This document shows, piece after piece, positions 1 to 5,276 of a DNA stretch of 23,199 nt. Both the position numbers and the translations under genes were made by a program. Each line of letters opens with the position of its first letter. The first letter of the stretch is position 1. Under the pieces are notes generated by a model. It was not told the DNA's origin. It made no database searches and was given only the letters and a program-made list of their open reading frames with translations. This DNA comes from Desulfobulbaceae bacterium UBA5173 (lineage in GTDB: Bacteria > Desulfobacterota > Desulfobulbia > Desulfobulbales > Desulfobulbaceae), in NCBI GenBank assembly GCA_002413355.1, contig DHWV01000071.1, positions 1 to 23,199 on the forward strand. The letters run 5' to 3'.

Positions 1-59
1 GAAGAGGAGATTCCTCGCTCCGCTCGGAATGACAGATACGACGATTCAAATTATGTTGC
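1..59. repeat. Truncated copy of a dispersed palindromic repeat (MITE/REP-like)
   Basis: This is the right half of the same element seen complete at the other end of the window. Positions 7-59 match the reverse complement of 23079-23131 with about four mismatches over 53 bases. It consists of one arm of the stem (GAGATTCCTCGCTCC and onward to AATGAC) followed by a spacer and the terminal arm TTCAAATTATGTTGC at 45-59. The left half lies outside the window. Similarity weakens but continues past 59 into a TATAA-containing stretch. No transposase is encoded, so it would be non-autonomous. Confidence 0.8.
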
Positions 60-73
60 TCTGGCTATAAAAT
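45..73 (+). promoter_or_regulatory. Candidate promoter for kamA, -35 inside the repeat
   Basis: TTCAAA at 45-50 and TAAAAT at 68-73 are separated by 17 bases, a sigma-70-like arrangement. The -35 box lies in the terminal arm of the dispersed repeat. The same TTCAAA-N17-TATAAT layout occurs at the other copy, facing ppk. Transcription would enter kamA at 160. The function is inferred from sequence only. Confidence 0.4.
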
Positions 74-163
74 TGTCTTGTGACATCGCCCGGCCAAAGT
101 AAATTCGACCAAGTGCTGGAGTGGGCGGAGAAGCAGCAAATGCAGATTAAAAGAACACCATGA
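71..163 (+). other. Open frame ending at the kamA start, possible 3' remnant of an upstream gene
   Basis: From 71 a frame runs without a stop and ends in TGA at 161-163, overlapping the kamA ATG (160-162) as ATGA. It reads ...SKFDQVLEWAEKQQMQIKRTP, a plausible helical C-terminus. An in-frame TAA at 68 and the repeat at 1-59 cut it off from any longer reading frame. The only start candidate is GTG at 80. It may be the tail of a gene truncated when the repeat inserted, or a short leader coupling translation into kamA. I do not recognise the family. Confidence 0.25.
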
Positions 164-1200
164 CAAGCTGGCAGGAAGAACTGAGCATGGCCGTGCAGGA
201 CAGCAGCGGCCTGCACCGTGCGCTGGGCTGCGACATGGCAGCGGCCGAAGCCGTTGCTGCCCGCTATCCGCTGCGGATCACGCCGTATTATCTGAATCTG
301 ATCAGGCAGGCAGGAGAGCCGCTGCGACGACAGGCAGCGCCGGACATCCGCGAACTGGAGGACGAGCTGGGCATGAGTGATCCACTCGGTGAGGAAGACC
401 TGAGTCCGGTTCCAAATTTGGTGCATAAGTACCCGGACCGGGTGCTGCTTTTGGTCAGCAGCCAGTGCGCCATGTACTGCCGTTTTTGCACCCGCAAGCG
501 CAAGGTCGGCAGTAGCGCGATGCGGTTCAACGAAGCGAGCTTCGCCGCTGCGCTGGACTATCTGCGCCAGACCCCGGCGGTGCGGGAAGTGCTGATTTCA
601 GGAGGAGACCCGCTTTTGCTTTCCGACGGCCGACTGGAGGAAATTCTCCGGCGGCTACGCAAGATCAAAACTGTGGAGGTGATCCGCATCGGTACCCGAA
701 CACCCTGCACCCTGCCCATGCGCATCACGCCAGAGCTGTGCGCCATGTTGCGCCGGTTCCACCCGCTCTACATCAACACCCATTTCAACCACCCGGCGGA
801 GCTGACCGCTGAGGCTGCGCGGGCCTGCGCACTGCTGGCGGATGCGGGCATTCCTTTGGGCTGCCAAACCGTACTGCTGAAGGGGGTGAATGACAACGCG
901 GAGGTGCTGGGGAAGCTGTTCTGCGGCCTACTGCGGATGCGGGTCAAACCGTATTACCTGATGCAGGCTGACCTGACTCAGGGCACCGGCCATTTCCGCA
1001 CGCCGGTCAAGGAGGGCTTTGCCATCATGCGCCAGCTCATCGGCACGATATCCGGCATGGCCGTGCCAAAATTTGTGCTTGATGCGCCCGGCGGCAAGGG
1101 CAAGATTCCGCTGACTCCTGAATACATCACCGCCATGCAGGACGGCTGGCTGGAGTTTGTCAACTGGCAGGGATTGCCCTGCTCCTATCCCTTGGCGTGA
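160..1200 (+). CDS. kamA: Lysine 2,3-aminomutase family radical SAM enzyme (KamA-like)
   Basis: A 346-residue radical SAM/PLP enzyme expected to move the alpha-amino group of lysine to the beta carbon, giving beta-lysine, in the cytoplasm. The CxxxCxxC cluster motif (CAMYCRFC) uses Cys103, Cys107 and Cys110. GTRTPCTLPMRIT and THFNHPAE are family blocks. Asp271 and Asp308 lie 37 residues apart, as do the two lysine-binding aspartates (293 and 330) of clostridial KamA. Lys315 in DAPGGKGK matches the PLP lysine. This argues against glutamate 2,3-aminomutase and against EpmB, whose motifs differ. The protein lacks the C-terminal extension of clostridial KamA (about 416 residues). ATG 160 preserves the family N-terminus (SWQEEL); ATG 187 has the better Shine-Dalgarno (AGGAAG at 173-178) and is an alternative. 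The stop directly abuts the stop of the convergent gene, with no terminator between them. Beta-lysine may serve as an osmolyte or for EF-P modification, but no partner gene is nearby. Confidence 0.85.
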   Translation: MTSWQEELSMAVQDSSGLHRALGCDMAAAEAVAARYPLRITPYYLNLIRQAGEPLRRQAAPDIRELEDELGMSDPLGEEDLSPVPNLVHKYPDRVLLLVSSQCAMYCRFCTRKRKVGSSAMRFNEASFAAALDYLRQTPAVREVLISGGDPLLLSDGRLEEILRRLRKIKTVEVIRIGTRTPCTLPMRITPELCAMLRRFHPLYINTHFNHPAELTAEAARACALLADAGIPLGCQTVLLKGVNDNAEVLGKLFCGLLRMRVKPYYLMQADLTQGTGHFRTPVKEGFAIMRQLIGTISGMAVPKFVLDAPGGKGKIPLTPEYITAMQDGWLEFVNWQGLPCSYPLA

Positions 1201-2289
1201 TCAGCGCGTCATTTCGTCCTGATTGCGCTGGGCGATGGCCTCGAACTCCCTTTCCACCCGCATCAGCGCGTCATAAACATCCGGGTCGAAATGGCGGCTG
1301 CGGCCTTCCTCATGAAGAATGATCTGCATGGTCTGCTCGTGGCTAAGGGCAGGCTTATAGGCCCGGCGGGTACGGAGCGCGTCATAGACATCCGCCACCG
1401 TCATAATCCGGCCTGCCAGCGGGATGTTGCGTCCGGCCAGCCCACGGGGATAGCCGCTGCCGTCGTATTTCTCGTGATGGCTGCCGACCAAGTCTTTTGC
1501 GCATTGAAGGAAAGCCATCGGCTCGCCCGCCATCTTGGCCAACTTGTCAATCACCTCCTCCCCGTAGATGGCGTGCTTCTTCATGATCTCGAACTCCTCA
1601 TAATTCAGGCGACTCTGCTTGAGGAGGATCGCGTCCGGGATACCGACCTTGCCGATGTCATGCAGCGGGGCGGTTTTGTAGAGCAGCGTGATGTAGTCCG
1701 GGGTGAGGATGTCGAGGAATTTGCCGGAACGGAAGAGGTTCTCGGCCAAAGAGCGGACAAAAGCCCGAGTGCGCTGGATGTGGCCGCCGGTGTCGGTGTC
1801 GCGATGCTCGGCCAGCTCGCCCATCGCCACAATGGTGATGTCCTTCAGGAGACTGGCTTCGCGAGTGCGGGCTTCCACAGTCTGCTCCAAGTGCATCTTG
1901 TAGCGGTGCAGCTCCAAGTGGTTGCGGACGCGAGAGCGCAGCTCAACCCCGTGAAAGGGCTTGGTGATATAATCTACTCCGCCCAGCTCAAAGCCTCTGG
2001 CCACGTCCTCCGGCTCGGAGCGGGCCGTAAGGAAGATCACCGGAATGGACTGCGCCGCCTCGATGGTGCGGATTTCCTGCAAGGTTTCAAAGCCGTCCAT
2101 GCCCGGCATCATCACATCCAGCAGGACGAGGTCCGGCGTGCGACGGCGCATCCGTTCCACCGCCTGCTCGCCGGACGTGGCATAGGCGAACTCAAGGTCA
2201 AGGCTCTTCAGATGGGCAAGAGCAATCTGGATGTTCTCCGGCACGTCATCCACAATGAAGACCAGCGGCCTGCCCGGTCTGCTGCTCAT
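1201..2289 (-). CDS. Response regulator with REC and HD-GYP phosphodiesterase domains
   Basis: A 362-residue cytoplasmic response regulator. The REC domain (about residues 8-125) has acidic Asp14/Asp15 and phospho-acceptor Asp58 in LLDVMMPGMDG. A linker helix leads to an HD-GYP domain with HDIGKVGIPD at 210-219, HHEKYDGSGYP at 271-281 and ADVYDALRTRRAYK. HD-GYP domains of this type hydrolyse c-di-GMP, so phosphorylation is expected to control c-di-GMP turnover, as in RpfG-type proteins. The frame stays open upstream to 2421, but the ATG at 2289 begins exactly at the REC domain and overlaps the kinase stop as ATGA. That coupling makes the upstream kinase its likely partner. The metal-binding and GYP residues are intact, so it should be active. 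Confidence 0.9.
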   Translation of the reverse strand: MSSRPGRPLVFIVDDVPENIQIALAHLKSLDLEFAYATSGEQAVERMRRRTPDLVLLDVMMPGMDGFETLQEIRTIEAAQSIPVIFLTARSEPEDVARGFELGGVDYITKPFHGVELRSRVRNHLELHRYKMHLEQTVEARTREASLLKDITIVAMGELAEHRDTDTGGHIQRTRAFVRSLAENLFRSGKFLDILTPDYITLLYKTAPLHDIGKVGIPDAILLKQSRLNYEEFEIMKKHAIYGEEVIDKLAKMAGEPMAFLQCAKDLVGSHHEKYDGSGYPRGLAGRNIPLAGRIMTVADVYDALRTRRAYKPALSHEQTMQIILHEEGRSRHFDPDVYDALMRVEREFEAIAQRNQDEMTR

Positions 2290-4127
2290 CGCCCGTCCTC
2301 GGCTGCCTTGCGGAGCGCGGCCAGCACCTGCTCCACACCCCTGATGTCCATGTCCTGCGCGCAACGCTTCATTTCCCGGCCTAGCGCAGCCAGCTCCGCC
2401 GCCTTGCTCTGCTGGCCGCAATCCTCCAGCTTCTGGCCCAAGGCAAAGGCATCCTCCAGATTGCCGCTCATCTCAGCCTGCCGATATGCCGCTTCCAGCG
2501 CATCGTTCCATGCTGCCCGCATCTGGCTAAGGTCAGGCGCAGTCTTCGGGGTTGGGGCCGTCCACAGTGCATGATCTGCGCCGTCCCGGTCGAAATGAAG
2601 ATGACGGGCCACCAGCCGCTGTAGCTCCTGAAGATGGAAGGGCTTGGCAAGAAAATCATCAAAGAGGGGCTGTAGCCCCTCTTTATCCAGCATGAAGCCA
2701 GTCATGGCGATGATGGGGACATGGGCCGCGCAGTCCTCCTGCCTGATCCGGCGGGCAAGGTCTCTACCGTCTGCTCCGGCCAAGTCCAAATCCATCAGGA
2801 TCAGATCAGGCCGCTCGCCGATAGCCAAAGTGAAGCCGTCATCCGGGCCGCTTGCCTCCAGCACCCGCACTGACGAATTGGCAAAGTAGATTTTAATGAG
2901 ATTGGACATCTCCGGCATGTCATCAATCACCAACAGCACCGGATTGTTTCGCTTTTTCTGTGCCGGCGGCTTGACGCAAGACGGGCCTGCCGTTTTGTCC
3001 GCCGCCTGCGCGGGCATAGTACAGGTAAAGACGCTGCCCTGCCCTTTGACGCTCTCCACGAGAAGGCTGCCGCCCATCATTCGGGCCAGCCGGGCGCAGA
3101 GGGTCAGTCCCAGCCGGGTGCCGTCCTGAATGCTGACCTGCTCGTCCTGCTGCTCAAACAGCTCCCGCAGCGATTGCAGTTCCTCAGCGGACAGGCCAAT
3201 GCCTGTGTCTTCCAGCCGGAAGAACAGCTCCCAGCAGCCCGGAGCCGCTTCCTCGCCGCTCACGAGCAGGCTGACCCGGCCCCGCTCGGTGAACTTGACC
3301 GCGTTACCGATTAGGTTAATCAGCACCTGACGGCAGTGATCGGCATCCATCACGTACATTTCCGGCAGTTCCGGCCTGACCGCGCAGACAAACACCAGCT
3401 TCTTGGCCCGGAGCGGATCAGCGAAAAGATCTGTGGCCTGCCCAATCACTGCCCGCAGATTGGCAGCGGATTTCAGCACCTTGACATTGCCGCTCTCCAG
3501 CTTGGACAGCTCCATCACGTCGTTGATGATTGAGACCAACGCCGCGCCGTTTTTGCGGATCGTGCTAACAAAACGCTGCTGCTGCTCATTGAGGCCGGAT
3601 TCGGCGAGAATCTCCGCATAGCCGATGATCGCATTCATCGGTGTGCGGATGGCATGATTGATGTTAGCGATAAACTTACGCTTCAGGCGGTTGGCGGCGA
3701 TGAGCTGCTGCTCGGTGCGGCGGATGGCAGCCTCTTGACAGCCGGTCAGTCGGTGCAGGCTGCGGCCTGTGCAAAGCAGCTCGCCGTCCTGCCCGTCAAG
3801 ACGGAGCAGACTCATCTCGGCAATGAAGACTTTGCCGCGCCTATCGGTCAGGCGGGAATGAAAAGTGCGCACGATGCTGCCGCCCAGCTCGGCAAGCTGC
3901 TCCTTGATTCCGGCCAGATGCGGCTCCAACGCCGCTGCGGACATGTCCGCGATTTCCTCACGGCTCAGACCAATGGTGTCAAGGAAGGTACGGTTGGCGG
4001 CGCGAACCTGTCCGTTCTGGTCAAGGACAAAGGCATGACAGGCCAGCGCGTCAAAAATATTTAGCAAAGACTGCCAGCTCTGAGCAGACATCGCCGAGCT
4101 GCCTGCCATGTTCTGGCCCTCGCTCAT
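2286..4127 (-). CDS. Soluble hybrid sensor histidine kinase (PAS-HisKA-HATPase-REC)
   Basis: A 613-residue kinase with no membrane segment, so cytosolic sensing is likely. Order: PAS-like domain about 20-125, HisKA with phospho-acceptor His158 (NHAIRTPMNAIIGYAE), HATPase with N box around Asn275 (LINLIGNAVKFT) and G1 box DTGIGL at 307-312, then a REC domain about 396-510 with Asp402/Asp403, Asp446, Thr476 and Lys495. The C-terminal 80 residues are helical and resemble an Hpt fold, but I see no clear Hpt histidine. Two motifs deviate: NHAIRTP instead of the usual SHEIRTP, and GTRLGL instead of GTGLGL in the G2 box. It overlaps the shikimate kinase stop and the response regulator start, each as ATGA. 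Met7 (4109) has a GAGGG Shine-Dalgarno and could be the actual start. It probably phosphorylates the HD-GYP regulator that follows. Confidence 0.88.
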   Translation of the reverse strand: MSEGQNMAGSSAMSAQSWQSLLNIFDALACHAFVLDQNGQVRAANRTFLDTIGLSREEIADMSAAALEPHLAGIKEQLAELGGSIVRTFHSRLTDRRGKVFIAEMSLLRLDGQDGELLCTGRSLHRLTGCQEAAIRRTEQQLIAANRLKRKFIANINHAIRTPMNAIIGYAEILAESGLNEQQQRFVSTIRKNGAALVSIINDVMELSKLESGNVKVLKSAANLRAVIGQATDLFADPLRAKKLVFVCAVRPELPEMYVMDADHCRQVLINLIGNAVKFTERGRVSLLVSGEEAAPGCWELFFRLEDTGIGLSAEELQSLRELFEQQDEQVSIQDGTRLGLTLCARLARMMGGSLLVESVKGQGSVFTCTMPAQAADKTAGPSCVKPPAQKKRNNPVLLVIDDMPEMSNLIKIYFANSSVRVLEASGPDDGFTLAIGERPDLILMDLDLAGADGRDLARRIRQEDCAAHVPIIAMTGFMLDKEGLQPLFDDFLAKPFHLQELQRLVARHLHFDRDGADHALWTAPTPKTAPDLSQMRAAWNDALEAAYRQAEMSGNLEDAFALGQKLEDCGQQSKAAELAALGREMKRCAQDMDIRGVEQVLAALRKAAEDGR

Positions 4128-4636
4128 CTGCGCAGCCGGGCGGCGATGTCAGCCGCAATCTCCTCGCTTTCCCGGCCTTGGACAGCAATTTCAATATCTG
4201 CCGCCTGACGGTAGAGCGGCAGCCGCTCGGTGAACAGCGTCTCTGCTCGGTCCAAGTCCTGAAGCAAAGGCCGCTTCTTCATTTTGGCCTCAGCGTTGGG
4301 ATGACGACGCATGGCCTCCAAAATGCCGTCCAAAGGAGAATGAAGATAGACCACTTGCCCCAGCCGCCGCAGGTTTTTGACCATGAAGAAGCCTCCCCCG
4401 GCTGAAACCACCGTGCCGCTGACATGGTATTCCAGCCAGTCAGCGGCTTGCTGCTCCAGCTGACGAAAATGGGCTTCACCTTGCTCGGCGAAGATCTGCC
4501 TGATTCTCGTCTTGGTCATGCTTTCAATCAAATCGTCGGTATCAACCGTGAAGCGTCCCGTCAACCCGGCCAAAGCGCGGGCCGCCCTGCCCTTGCCCAC
4601 GCCCATGAAGCCGATCAGAAGGATGTTGTCAGCCAT
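4124..4636 (-). CDS. aroK: Shikimate kinase (AroK-like) with atypical Walker A
   Basis: A 170-residue protein of usual shikimate kinase length, which phosphorylates shikimate with ATP in the chorismate pathway. Shikimate-binding residues are present: Asp32 and Asp34 (DTDD), Arg58 (HFRQLE) and the GGG at 80-82. The lid arginine is Arg122 (KRPLL), and a further arginine is Arg143 (LPLYR). The Walker A reads GFMGVGKG (9-16): the lysine is kept, but the following Ser/Thr that normally contacts Mg-ATP is glycine. The ATG at 4636 starts right at the domain and follows AGGACAGGG. The frame stays open to 4843, but that extension runs across a terminator and tRNA and is not real. It is first in an ATGA-coupled operon with a histidine kinase and an HD-GYP regulator. 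Activity is likely but not certain given the Walker change. Confidence 0.82.
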   Translation of the reverse strand: MADNILLIGFMGVGKGRAARALAGLTGRFTVDTDDLIESMTKTRIRQIFAEQGEAHFRQLEQQAADWLEYHVSGTVVSAGGGFFMVKNLRRLGQVVYLHSPLDGILEAMRRHPNAEAKMKKRPLLQDLDRAETLFTERLPLYRQAADIEIAVQGRESEEIAADIAARLRR

Positions 4637-4680
4637 GTTCCCTGTCCTTTTTGCAATGATGTTTCCCTGTCCTTTGCAAT
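4635..4680 (-). repeat. Tandem duplication of the aroK ribosome-binding region
   Basis: Read on the minus strand, TTGCAAAGGACAGGGAAACAT (upstream unit, 4659-4680 region) is followed at once by TTGCAAAAAGGACAGGGAACAT (4635-4656 region). Only the downstream unit ends in an ATG; the upstream unit ends in ATC. The result is two Shine-Dalgarno-like AGGACAGGG sequences about 23 bases apart. Confidence 0.7.
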
Positions 4681-4707
4681 TATAAAGCAAATTCCGAATC
4701 TGTGAAA
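4679..4707 (-). promoter_or_regulatory. Candidate promoter for the aroK-kinase-regulator operon
   Basis: On the minus strand a perfect TATAAT (4679-4684) lies 17 bases downstream of a weak -35, TTTCAC (4702-4707). Transcription would start near 4672 and include the duplicated ribosome-binding region. The -10 is convincing; the -35 is poor, so an activator may be involved. Confidence 0.45.
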
Positions 4708-4756
4708 CGGAAAGCGGAGCAGAAGAACAGCAAATGTGAAAATGCGGGGCACCAAC

Positions 4757-4790
4757 AAAAAAGGAGCCAAGCGACTCCGCTTGACTCCTT
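4757..4790 (-). terminator. Rho-independent terminator after tRNA-Pro
   Basis: A 13-base stem (4761-4773 pairing with 4778-4790, one G-T pair) and a 4-base loop are followed on the minus strand by a run of T (A-run at 4757-4762 on the plus strand). It sits 9 bases past the CCA end of tRNA-Pro and isolates that gene from aroK. Confidence 0.85.
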
Positions 4791-4798
4791 GGATGTGC

Positions 4799-4875
4799 TG
4801 GTCGGAACGAGAGGATTTGAACCTCCGGCCCCCTGAACCCCATTCAGGTGCGCTACCAGGCTGCGCTACGTTCCG
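4799..4875 (-). tRNA. tRNA-Pro(GGG)
   Basis: The minus strand folds as a cloverleaf. The acceptor stem is CGGAACG/CGTTCCG. The D-arm is GCGC...GCGC. The anticodon stem CCTGA/TCAGG encloses loop ATGGGGT with anticodon GGG. The T-arm has GGTTCAAATCC, the discriminator is A and the CCA is encoded. Total length is 77 with CCA. Its own promoter and terminator flank it. Confidence 0.95.
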
Positions 4876-4893
4876 AAATAATTTTGCTGACTC

Positions 4894-4923
4894 TTTCTAC
4901 CATGTTCCGGCAGCGGCTGTCAA
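4894..4923 (-). promoter_or_regulatory. Promoter of tRNA-Pro
   Basis: Minus strand: consensus TTGACA (4918-4923), an 18-base spacer and TAGAAA (4894-4899). It lies 18 bases upstream of the tRNA 5' end, as expected for a tRNA promoter. Confidence 0.65.
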
Positions 4924-4955
4924 CAGCTTCTTGGCCGCCTGCTGTTTTTCCCGCC

Positions 4956-5276
4956 TCAGTTCTCATCCTCGTTCAGCAGCTCGCGCAGCCGCTTGGAAGG
5001 GCGGAAAGAAACCATCTTGCGCTTGGTGATGGTCATCGCTTCACCAGTGCGGGGATTGCGGCCCCGGCGGGGTGATTTGCCGCGCACGGTCAGCGTGCCG
5101 AACTGCACCAGCTTGAGCGATTCGCCGTTGACCAGCGTGTCCTTCATCGCCGCGAAGATGGTGTCCACCATTTTGGCCGCATTGCGCTGAGAAATGCCCA
5201 GCCGCTCGTTGATGGAAAGCGACAGTTCTTTGCGGGTGACGTTTCCCTTTTCGATTTTTTCTTTCTGCTCGTTCAT
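4956..5276 (-). CDS. ihfA: Integration host factor alpha subunit
   Basis: A 106-residue HU/IHF-family DNA-bending protein. VTRKELSLSINERLGISQRNAAKMVD is the N-terminal helical dimerisation region, shown here as the family pattern. FGTLTVRGKSPRRGRNP (about 60-76) leads into the beta-arm, where RGRNPRTGEAM contains the proline that intercalates DNA at the bend. IHF works as a heterodimer with IhfB, not encoded here. It is a few residues longer at the N-terminus than E. coli IhfA (99). It starts as ATGA on the pheT stop, and the position directly behind pheT is the conserved place for ihfA rather than hupB. It shares the pheT transcript. Confidence 0.92.
   Translation of the reverse strand: MNEQKEKIEKGNVTRKELSLSINERLGISQRNAAKMVDTIFAAMKDTLVNGESLKLVQFGTLTVRGKSPRRGRNPRTGEAMTITKRKMVSFRPSKRLRELLNEDEN

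Noticed and set aside
160..1200. EpmB (EF-P lysine aminomutase) for the radical SAM gene
   Set aside because: EpmB's cluster motif and C-terminal region differ; this protein has the KamA CAMYCRFC motif and both substrate aspartates.
2290..2421. N-terminal extension of the HD-GYP regulator
   Set aside because: It overlaps the kinase 3' end in another frame and has no domain; the ATGA start at 2289 begins the REC domain.
1291..2574. 427-codon plus-strand open frame opposite the response regulator and kinase
   Set aside because: It is antisense to two well-supported domain-containing genes. Its translation resembles no family, and long antisense frames are common in GC-rich DNA.
4637..4843. 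N-terminal extension of shikimate kinase
   Set aside because: It would run across the terminator and tRNA-Pro; the kinase domain starts at the ATG at 4636 with a Shine-Dalgarno.
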